A DNA stretch of 64,000 bases from an uncultured Planctomycetaceae bacterium (GTDB taxonomy: Bacteria > Planctomycetota > Planctomycetia > Pirellulales > Pirellulaceae), in contig CAIPEB010000608.1 of assembly GCA_903863885.1 (NCBI GenBank), positions 44,621-108,620 of the forward strand, given 5' to 3'. This document shows positions 34,463 through 41,857 of this stretch, piece by piece (the stretch's first letter is position 1; every line of letters starts with the position of its first letter). The notes below the pieces were generated by a model. The model ran no database searches. It saw nothing but the letters and a program-made list of their open reading frames with translations, and was not told where the DNA came from. Made by a program: the position numbers and the translations under genes.

Positions 34463-36094
34463 CTACTGGGCAGCTGCCGAACCGGTTGCGAGCGAGTCTA
34501 TCGCGGCCGACCTGTCGGCAGCGGGCCGCCGTGCGATTGGCGGCCCGAACACATGCATAAGAATCGTCGGACGCACGCAGAGTTCAAACAGAACCAGGCA
34601 GACTCCGGTCACGAGGATCATCCCCGCCAGACTACTGCCCCACCAGGCCGCGCGGCTTGGTTCGATCCACCACATCAAATAAGGGATGAGTGGAAGATGG
34701 ACGAGGTAGATCCAGAGTGCCGTGTCGGCAAAGTAACGGCTGAGTCGAGTGGGCCGGTTCAAAAACCGCTGGAAAAAGCCCAGGAACCCGACGGCAGATA
34801 ACGCTGTGCCCAGAGCATAAAGCGCGAAACTGCCCAGTCGGATCCAGTTGTAGTGCGACAGATTGGTCTGCATGGAATAGGTGTCGGACAGCGCCTGCGA
34901 TGCGGCAAATCCGGCAATGCCAAGCACCAGGTTCCAAAGCCACGTGCGAGCCAGATCATCCAGACCGTCCCGCAAACGGAAGAGCCACCATCCCGAAAGG
35001 AAATAGAAGAAGTAGAACGGCACGTCGGCATAATACTGGAACAGGAAGTCCGGGAACGCACCCATAAATCCGATGGGATTGGCGAGCGACCAGCCCGTGA
35101 AGCCGTGGGCATGGATCAGAGCAGGCACGCTGATGAGGCCGAACACGATCGCCAGGCAGTTCCAGCGAAGCAAGCCGCGACCGATGCGGTCAATGCGGCC
35201 GGACGATGATCGCAGAAACAAAAGAGCGACCAGGTGCGCGACCAGCGGACCGACCGTGACGAAGACGAGCAGATACCAGAGAAACCAGAGATGTTCGAGG
35301 TTGACGAATTGAGAGTACTTTCCAAACAGTTTGTCGGCCCACGGGTGCGAGGGAAACGTCGGCATGCTGAAGGGGGACGCTGCGGCGGGCACACCGGGTC
35401 CGCCGAACGGTGAGTTGCCAGGAGGGCCGAAACCGGCTGCAGGGCCGGCAGCGGGGGTGGCTCCACCGAAACCGCCAAACGGGAATGGCCCGGGACCACC
35501 GCCGTTTGCGCCTGCCTGCGGAGCCTGACCCGGTGCGCCGAAACCGGCAACCGGGCTGCCAAACGGCGAGGGCCGCGCAACTCCATTGGCCCCGCCGAAA
35601 CCACCTGCCGGGGGCTGGCCGGGCGCGCCAAAACCGGTTGCCGGCAGTCCGAATCCGCCAAATCCGGGTGCAGTTGGACCAAAGGCGGACGGTTGCGATG
35701 AGCGAAGCACACTGGTCGAGATTCGCACGCCGACAAGCACGATCATCGCAATGACCAGCGGCGCGCCGATGCGCCACCAGCGTCGCAGAAGATAGTGTCT
35801 TGCACCGTACTTGCCGAGCATCATGTTCGCGAAGAAACCGGAGATGAGAAAGAACAGCGGCATTCGGAAACTGTGCAGCCAGTTGTCGATCGACGTCTTC
35901 GGGCTGGCTCCGAAACCGAAACCCATGCCGAATCCCATGCCCATAAATGCGATCGGCAAGTGATAGAAGACGCCAAGGAGCATCGCCGTCGCCCGAACGC
36001 TGTCGAGCGCAAAATAACGGGTTGGAGCGGAGGATGGTTGAACTTCCGATCCGCTGTTAATTGCCCCGTGAAGCAGTAGCCCATCGCTGCTCAT
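34463..36094 (-). CDS. OpgC/MdoC-like membrane acyltransferase (acyltransferase 3) with Gly/Phe/Pro-rich insert
   Basis: The protein is 543 residues from ATG 36094, with AAGGGAG upstream; an in-frame TTG one codon earlier is less likely. The sequence follows OpgC: RYFALDSVRATAMLLG with His46 in FYHLPIAF, LHSFRMPLFFLISGFF, LEHLWFLWYLLVF, WIYLVHLPL and a C-terminal FELCVRP segment. About ten TM helices are expected. OpgC transfers succinyl groups to periplasmic glucans; other acyltransferase 3 members acylate various glycans. Residues about 132-245 are an insertion of low complexity dominated by G, P, A and F, with GFGAPGQ repeated, placed in a loop between helices. Outside the insert the length is normal. 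The native acceptor glycan is unknown. Confidence 0.85.
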   Translation of the reverse strand: MSSDGLLLHGAINSGSEVQPSSAPTRYFALDSVRATAMLLGVFYHLPIAFMGMGFGMGFGFGASPKTSIDNWLHSFRMPLFFLISGFFANMMLGKYGARHYLLRRWWRIGAPLVIAMIVLVGVRISTSVLRSSQPSAFGPTAPGFGGFGLPATGFGAPGQPPAGGFGGANGVARPSPFGSPVAGFGAPGQAPQAGANGGGPGPFPFGGFGGATPAAGPAAGFGPPGNSPFGGPGVPAAASPFSMPTFPSHPWADKLFGKYSQFVNLEHLWFLWYLLVFVTVGPLVAHLVALLFLRSSSGRIDRIGRGLLRWNCLAIVFGLISVPALIHAHGFTGWSLANPIGFMGAFPDFLFQYYADVPFYFFYFLSGWWLFRLRDGLDDLARTWLWNLVLGIAGFAASQALSDTYSMQTNLSHYNWIRLGSFALYALGTALSAVGFLGFFQRFLNRPTRLSRYFADTALWIYLVHLPLIPYLMWWIEPSRAAWWGSSLAGMILVTGVCLVLFELCVRPTILMHVFGPPIARRPAADRSAAIDSLATGSAAAQ

Positions 36095-36807
36095 CAATCA
36101 TCTCCCTTTGCAGTACGGTTTCCCAAACGGGCCGAATTCCAGTCCCGACTCTTATCTTTGCGGGTGTGATTGCCGCGCCGTCGTGAGTCGAGCGGCCTGA
36201 CGGACTGCCAGCCACCATCGGAACGCCGAACGGGTTCGGAAGTCAAGGCGTATACATTTCGGCGGAAGGCGGCAGTCGCGAGTCGGAGCGAATTCCCGCC
36301 GGTCTGCCGTTCGCCGGCGGATGGCATCCAGAGGTCTCGTCGCGATCGCCTCAGGGGATCCCCCATGTCCGGTCGGTTGGCAGGACATACTCCCGATCAC
36401 CGGCTTCGATCCGCACGTCGCTTTTTCTGCGTCAGTTGGCACTTCGAGACGCCGGACATGGTTGGCGAACTGCCCGCAGTCCGGCCGGGACGGTTAATCA
36501 AGAGCCGGAAACCGAGGGACTCCTCGATTGATTCTCAAGGATTGCTGGTGTCCAATAGGAATAGGTCATCCGGCAGTGGCGGAGGGGTGGGCCGGGCGAC
36601 AGCGGTGGACTATTTCGCAAGAGAAACGGGATTGATTGGAAGCGATGTTCGGGGCGAATCGCACGCTGTACAGCGAAGCCGAGTCGTTCCGTCGTGTCGC
36701 TGTTCGCGGCCACCGCAGTCAACTCCGGCAGCCCGCCGTTGTCAGAGGCACTCGCTTGTCAGTTGAGACGACCGAACACCCGGACAAATCGAGAGGGCAG
36801 GTCCGTC
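36095..36807. other. Long divergent intergenic region, no gene seen
   Basis: 713 nt between the acyltransferase start and the soluble hybrid kinase start. Several open frames cross it but their predicted proteins are basic, Arg/Ser/Pro-rich and lack ribosome sites, as expected from non-coding high-GC DNA. No tRNA-like or riboswitch-like structure was recognised. The kinase frame remains open upstream of 36808 to 36694, without domain-like sequence. Confidence 0.45.
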
Positions 36808-39264
36808 ATGAACGATCTGGACAAGTCCAGGGAGCAACTGATTGAAGAACTTGCGGAACTGCGTCGTCGCGCCGCCGACGATCAAGCACGCCATCGCGTG
36901 GAGGACCTTCGATCGCTCGCAGGCCACTCTGCGGACTGTATCATTGTGATGGGTACAGACGGTCGCATTTCTTACGTCAGTTCGTCGGTGAAGAAACTGC
37001 GTGGGTTCACCATCGCCGAGGCCAAGCTGCAGTCGCTGGAAGACATCGTGGCTTCGGAGGACGCTGAGACACTGCGAGTTGATTTGATAGAGATCCAGGC
37101 CGCTGTGAAGTCCGGATCGGCGGTTCCGGAGTTTCGGCGGGACTTGAGGCAGCTCTGCAAAGACGGTTCCATGATCTGGACCGATGTGACGATTTCCGCG
37201 ATACGAAACAGCGCGGGGGAATTCGAGGGAATACTGATCAGCTCCCGCGATATTTCTGAGAGAAAGCGGACTGAACTGCAGCTCAGGGAACTGACGGAAC
37301 GATTCGAGTTGGCAAAAGAAATTGCCGAACTCGGGATATGGAGTTGGAACATCGCCGACAACACGCTGGAATTGGACGATCGCGTGCGGGCCTGGTATGG
37401 CGGCGTGCCTGACGAGGTGTTGCGGGGTGGAGACCATTTCGAGTACTGGCGGTCCCGCATACTTCCGGACGACCGCCAGGCCGCCGATGCGGCTCTGCGT
37501 GAGGCCATTGACAATCAGGCCGCCGGGAGCAGTTCATTTCGAATTCTGCTCCCTGATGGTTCGGTGCGTCATATCCACTCGTCCTGGGTTTTCCACAGTG
37601 ACTCGCGAGGCAGGCCCGTACGCATGCTCGGTATCAATCGCGATGTGACCAAGCAGTGCGAACTTGAGGAGTCCCTTCGTGCCGAGCATCGGATCGCCGA
37701 ACTCGCCAATGCGGCCAAAGCGGAATTCCTGGCCGACATCAGCCACGAAATTCGAACCCAGATGAACAGCGTAATCGGCCTGACCGGCTTCCTGCTGGAG
37801 ACCGACTTAGGGCTGGAGCAGCGACGGCATGCAGAGGCGATTTATGCCAGCGGCGAATCGCTGCTGGGCCTGCTGACGGATATCCTCGACGCCACGATGC
37901 TGGACACGGGCAAACTGAAACTCGAGGTCGCGCCGTTCGACCTGCGCGTCATGCTCGACGACTTCGCCGCATCCATGCTGTTGCTGGCTGAGGAAAAGAA
38001 GATCAACTTTGCCTGCACGGCGGCTCCTGATCTGCCGGACCGCCTTGTCGGCGACACGGTACGATTGCGGCAGATCCTGACGAACCTGGCCGGTAACGCG
38101 CTGAAGTCGACGACGCGCGGAGACGTTACCGTGCGAGCCGGACTGCTGGAGGCCACCGAGTCCGAAGTGCTGATCCGGTTCTCCGTTCGCGATACCGGGA
38201 TCGTTATTTCGCCGGAGCAGCAGAAGCTGTTGTTTACGAAGTTTGCTCCTGTCGCGGCCTCGGATGCCAGCGCGACTCGAAACCATCGCTTCAGCGGATT
38301 GGGGATGGGAATCGCAAAAGGGCTGGCCGAATCGATGGGCGGGGAGATGGGAGTGACGAGCCAATTCGGAGCCGGGACCGAATTCTGGTTCACAGTGAGA
38401 CTGGGCAGACCTGCAGAGTTGTCGCCATCCATGGTTCCCACGCCGGACATGCGAGGAACGCACATTCTGGTAGTCCACGAGAACGCGGAAACACGAGAGA
38501 ATCTGCTGAATCAACTGGCGGCGTGGGACATGCGAGCCGAGGCCGTGGCGGACGGTTTGGCGGCGATTCAGGCGTTTGCTCATGCCTGCGAGAAGGGCGA
38601 TCCGTTTCACGCCGCTATTTTCGATTCCCAGTTGCCGGACATGGATGGATCGGAACTGGCTCACGCGATTCACGCAAACAAGAAACTGCGGGAGACTCGC
38701 CTCGTGCTGCTGACCTCGTTCGGACGCCGAGTGCTTTCCGAACCCGATGAATACCGTGACGAAACCGCTCAATTGGCGAAACCGATCAGGCAGTCGGAAC
38801 TGTTTGACTGCCTGGCCGCGTTGGCCCACACGCAGCCGCCGATGCACGTCGCCGCCGATGCGCTTCTGGTGCGCCGCATCCATACTCGGATTCTGGTAGC
38901 CGAGGATAACATCGTTAATCAGGAAGTGGCGCTCGGCTTGCTGCGGAAGCTGGGACTGCACGCCGACGCCGTGGACGACGGTATCAAAGCGATCGAGTCA
39001 CTGAAAACGGATCCTTACGATCTGGTTTTGATGGACGTCGAGATGCCGGAATTGGACGGGCTCGAGGCCACTCGCATCATCCGCGATCCGAATTCGGACG
39101 TCCGCAACCATCAGGTCCCGATTATCGCAATGACGGCAGCTGCCATGGAGGGTGATCGAGAGCGATGTCTGGAAGCGGGAATGAACGGCTACATCAGCAA
39201 GCCCGTATCGCCTTACGATCTTGTTGAAGCACTTAATAACTGGCTGCCATCAGACTGGCAGTGA
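36808..39264 (+). CDS. Soluble hybrid histidine kinase with degenerate ATPase and first receiver motifs
   Basis: The protein is 818 residues from ATG 36808 (AGAGGG upstream) and has no TM or signal. A short coiled coil (about 1-30) leads to two PAS/PAC domains (about 36-150 and 165-290). HisKA has His313 in SHEIRTQMNSV (usual [11 protein letters not shown]). HATPase_c keeps the N-box asparagine (NLAGNALKS) but reads DTGIVIS for DTGIGIS, and its G2 box (RFSGLGMGIA) departs from GGTGLGLAI. Receiver 1 keeps Asp606 (FDSQLPDMDG) but its acidic pair is replaced by H557-E558 (VVHEN). Receiver 2 looks intact with Asp743 (LMDVEMPELDG). No HPt. It may be a weak kinase or a phosphate sink/pseudokinase. 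It lies 152 nt upstream of the phosphatase gene in the same direction. Confidence 0.9.
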   Translation: MNDLDKSREQLIEELAELRRRAADDQARHRVEDLRSLAGHSADCIIVMGTDGRISYVSSSVKKLRGFTIAEAKLQSLEDIVASEDAETLRVDLIEIQAAVKSGSAVPEFRRDLRQLCKDGSMIWTDVTISAIRNSAGEFEGILISSRDISERKRTELQLRELTERFELAKEIAELGIWSWNIADNTLELDDRVRAWYGGVPDEVLRGGDHFEYWRSRILPDDRQAADAALREAIDNQAAGSSSFRILLPDGSVRHIHSSWVFHSDSRGRPVRMLGINRDVTKQCELEESLRAEHRIAELANAAKAEFLADISHEIRTQMNSVIGLTGFLLETDLGLEQRRHAEAIYASGESLLGLLTDILDATMLDTGKLKLEVAPFDLRVMLDDFAASMLLLAEEKKINFACTAAPDLPDRLVGDTVRLRQILTNLAGNALKSTTRGDVTVRAGLLEATESEVLIRFSVRDTGIVISPEQQKLLFTKFAPVAASDASATRNHRFSGLGMGIAKGLAESMGGEMGVTSQFGAGTEFWFTVRLGRPAELSPSMVPTPDMRGTHILVVHENAETRENLLNQLAAWDMRAEAVADGLAAIQAFAHACEKGDPFHAAIFDSQLPDMDGSELAHAIHANKKLRETRLVLLTSFGRRVLSEPDEYRDETAQLAKPIRQSELFDCLAALAHTQPPMHVAADALLVRRIHTRILVAEDNIVNQEVALGLLRKLGLHADAVDDGIKAIESLKTDPYDLVLMDVEMPELDGLEATRIIRDPNSDVRNHQVPIIAMTAAAMEGDRERCLEAGMNGYISKPVSPYDLVEALNNWLPSDWQ

Positions 39265-39416
39265 ATGTCGGCGAAACAAAGGCTTGATGGCATCGTAGGG
39301 TTCACGGTATCCTGTGATCATTGGTTTCGTCGCGCCCCGATTAGACCCCGCCGTCTCCTGCTGCGAGCAGTGCCTCTCCGCGCGGTTCTCCTCCCTAGGC
39401 CGCTGAGTTTCTGTAC

Positions 39417-40913
39417 ATGGACCCGATTTCATATTCAGGCATCGGCCTTATAGCGGCAGAAAAGAAACACCCGCTGTTGTTAGAGCTGTCGCCGCAGTTG
39501 TTATATGTAACTGACGTCCACGGGAACTTCGAGCGGGTCAGTCCGTCGTTTGAGGGAGCTTTGGGTTATACCCATGACGAGTTGAGATCTCGCCCGTTTC
39601 TGGACTTCGTGCATCCGGACGATCAGAGCCGAGCCGGGGCCGAAATCCGCAAGCTGCGGAACGGTGTCCCGACAGTGACTATCGAAAGCAGGTTCCGCGG
39701 GAAGGACGGCGACTACCGCATTTTCTCTTCAACTGCCGTTTTGGATTCCGAACGGGGGCTCGTGTTCGCCGCGGCGATGGACGTCACCTCGGGATTTCGG
39801 ACCGAACCTCTGTTTCGCAGACTGCTGGAGTTCTCGCCGGACGCGATGGTGATCGTCAACGGTGCGGCGCGGATCGTACTGGTCAATGCGCTCGCAGAGC
39901 AACTGTTCGGCCACTCTCGCGAGGAAATGCTGGGACAACCCCTGGAAATGCTGCTTCCCAAGGCGATGCGGGGGCAACACGGCTTTCTTCTGCAAAGATA
40001 CATGGCGGATCCGCGTCCGCGCGCCATGGGTGCAGGACGCGAACTGTGCGGACTATGCAGGAATGGCCGGGTGTTCCCGGCGGAGATCAGTCTCGGTCCG
40101 CTGCAGACTCCGCAGGGGATTCTCGTGGTAAGCGCAATTCGCGATATCACGGAACGGAAACGCGCGGAAGAACAGATCCGCAACCAGCAGGCCCAACTGA
40201 TTGCGGCCCAGACCGTGCAGAAGGGACTTCTGCCGTCCAAGCCGCCGGCAATCGACAGTTACGACATTTACGGAGTCTGCCATCCGGCCCAGTATGCGGG
40301 CGGGGACCACTTCGATTATATGTCCCTGCCGCAAGGCAAAACCTGTTTCGTCGTGAGCGATGTCGTGGGACACGGGATCGGCGCCGCCCTGCTCATGGCC
40401 GCCACTAAATCGCACCTTCATTCGGCGAGCGACGGCAACGCACAACTCGACGAAATCGTCGCCCGTGTCAACCGCTTCCTGGCGGATCAGACGTCAGGCG
40501 ACGTGTTCGTAACCACACTCCTGGTTCGGCTGGATCCTCGTTCAGGCACGGCGGACTTCGTGAATGCGGGCCATCCGCCCGGACTGGTGTTCGGATCCGC
40601 AGGCGAATTGAAGCTCGAACTCTCTGCTACCGCCCAGCCGCTGGGTATCGATTCCGGGGCGACATTCCGGATCGGCTCGCCATTCGCCCTGGTGCCGGGC
40701 GATCTGCTGGTCCTCTACTCCGACGGATTGACCGAGGCCGCCTGCGGTGAAGTCCAATACGGCACAAGTCGACTGATCGAGAGCGTTCGCCGCCATCGGG
40801 ACAAGAACGCCAAGCAGATTACCAAGGCAGTCTATGAAGACGTCCTGCAATTCGCCGACGAGGGGCCGCAGGATGACGTCACGATCGTCGTGATCAAGGC
40901 CCTCGCCAGTTGA
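39417..40913 (+). CDS. PAS-PAS-PP2C serine phosphatase (RsbU/SpoIIE type)
   Basis: The 498-residue protein has two PAS/PAC domains (about 20-130, ending VFAAAMDVTSGF; about 135-250, ending AIRDITERKRAEEQI). A linker coil and an RsbU/SpoIIE-type PP2C domain (about 285-495) follow. Metal-binding acids are visible in AGGDHFDY (Asp297, Asp300; usual GGDFYD), VSDVVGHG, LYSDGLTE and GPQDDVTI. Such phosphatases dephosphorylate anti-sigma-factor antagonists in partner-switching systems, controlling alternative sigma factors or second-messenger enzymes. No STAS or HPK-like kinase partner is in the window. The PAS sensors suggest control by a cytosolic cue. The start at 39417 has only a weak ribosome site. 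Confidence 0.9.
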   Translation: MDPISYSGIGLIAAEKKHPLLLELSPQLLYVTDVHGNFERVSPSFEGALGYTHDELRSRPFLDFVHPDDQSRAGAEIRKLRNGVPTVTIESRFRGKDGDYRIFSSTAVLDSERGLVFAAAMDVTSGFRTEPLFRRLLEFSPDAMVIVNGAARIVLVNALAEQLFGHSREEMLGQPLEMLLPKAMRGQHGFLLQRYMADPRPRAMGAGRELCGLCRNGRVFPAEISLGPLQTPQGILVVSAIRDITERKRAEEQIRNQQAQLIAAQTVQKGLLPSKPPAIDSYDIYGVCHPAQYAGGDHFDYMSLPQGKTCFVVSDVVGHGIGAALLMAATKSHLHSASDGNAQLDEIVARVNRFLADQTSGDVFVTTLLVRLDPRSGTADFVNAGHPPGLVFGSAGELKLELSATAQPLGIDSGATFRIGSPFALVPGDLLVLYSDGLTEAACGEVQYGTSRLIESVRRHRDKNAKQITKAVYEDVLQFADEGPQDDVTIVVIKALAS

Positions 40914-41287
40914 CTTGAGAAACCGTCGGCCGCCGCGGCAATTCCCGGAAAGTTGCGTCGCTCGCTGCCGGCCCGTCGGCCGCGCCGATTCACTCCAAGG
41001 CCCGTCAACCGCGAGACCTCACCGCATCGGCTGCGTGCCACATCAGGAACGGCCAATTCACACCGAGGTGCCGTCCGTACCTTCGCAGCGCAGAGATACG
41101 TCGGCGGAGTGCTCCGTCGCACTTCGATCGGAGGCGGGATGGGAGGTATGGCTAAAGTGTGCGGGTGATTCGCGGCCCGTTGTGCTGGATCGCCCCGGGG
41201 CCGGACGGCTCTTTGGCATTCATCCCGCAGTGCCCGCTTAATGGAACTCCGGAACGGAGGACGATAACAGGACGAGAGTTGATCTTG
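40914..41287 (+). other. Intergenic spacer, nothing recognisable
   Basis: 374 nt after the PP2C gene. No frame with a ribosome site and plausible composition, and no terminator-like hairpin with U tail seen. Confidence 0.4.
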
Positions 41288-41671
41288 ATGCGTCTTCGCG
41301 TATGTCTTGACGGAACGAGCGGTAGCGGAATGATTCGCCGGTGCTGGAAAAATTGGCGCTGCCTGAGCACTTGGCTGTTGCTGCTGACAACCGTTTGCCT
41401 GGACGTGCATTTGTACATTCCGCAAGTGCAGGCTCAGAAGGAACACGCGAAGCTTGTTGCGGATGAAGCCGACCCGGGGATCGAATCCCTTGTCTCAACG
41501 GCATCTCGCGACTGGACGGAATCCCGGACGCCCCAGCGTCTCGACCGGGTCAACTTCCAGCCTGACGAATCGGCACCGCGCAGCCTTGCACAGGGGCAGG
41601 TCTGCGTTTCGGAGGGCCTGCAGGGAAGCCGCAGTCATCTTCACGGTTGCGGCGCTGAACTGCTGCTATAG
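41288..41671 (+). CDS. Small hypothetical protein with signal/anchor helix
   Basis: If real, it is 127 residues from ATG 41288 (GGACGAGAG upstream), or 113 residues from ATG 41330. A hydrophobic segment at about residues 30-45 (TWLLLLTTVCL) followed by VQAQ could be a signal peptide. The rest is polar with no recognised domain. It precedes the RND transporter by about 190 nt on the same strand. Composition is not clearly coding, so this is a tentative call. Confidence 0.35.
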   Translation: MRLRVCLDGTSGSGMIRRCWKNWRCLSTWLLLLTTVCLDVHLYIPQVQAQKEHAKLVADEADPGIESLVSTASRDWTESRTPQRLDRVNFQPDESAPRSLAQGQVCVSEGLQGSRSHLHGCGAELLL

Positions 41672-41857
41672 CTGAATCGCACTTCTGCGTCGCGGGATGC
41701 CCCCCTGCGACAGGTCTTGAGGTGCTCTCCGAACATCGCAAACGGCGCGATTTCGTTTTCCGTTGCGAGATGTCAGTTCCGGTTACGCTTGTGGCCGGAG
41801 CGGGGGGCGCCCCGGGTAAGCCCGCAGGGAAGTTCGATCCAAGGCAGGGAAGCTGGA

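Noticed and set aside
36170..36766. Possible gene in the 713-nt spacer before the soluble kinase
   Set aside because: Arg/Ser/Pro-rich translation, no ribosome site, no domain-like pattern; overlapping frames on both strands look equally random.
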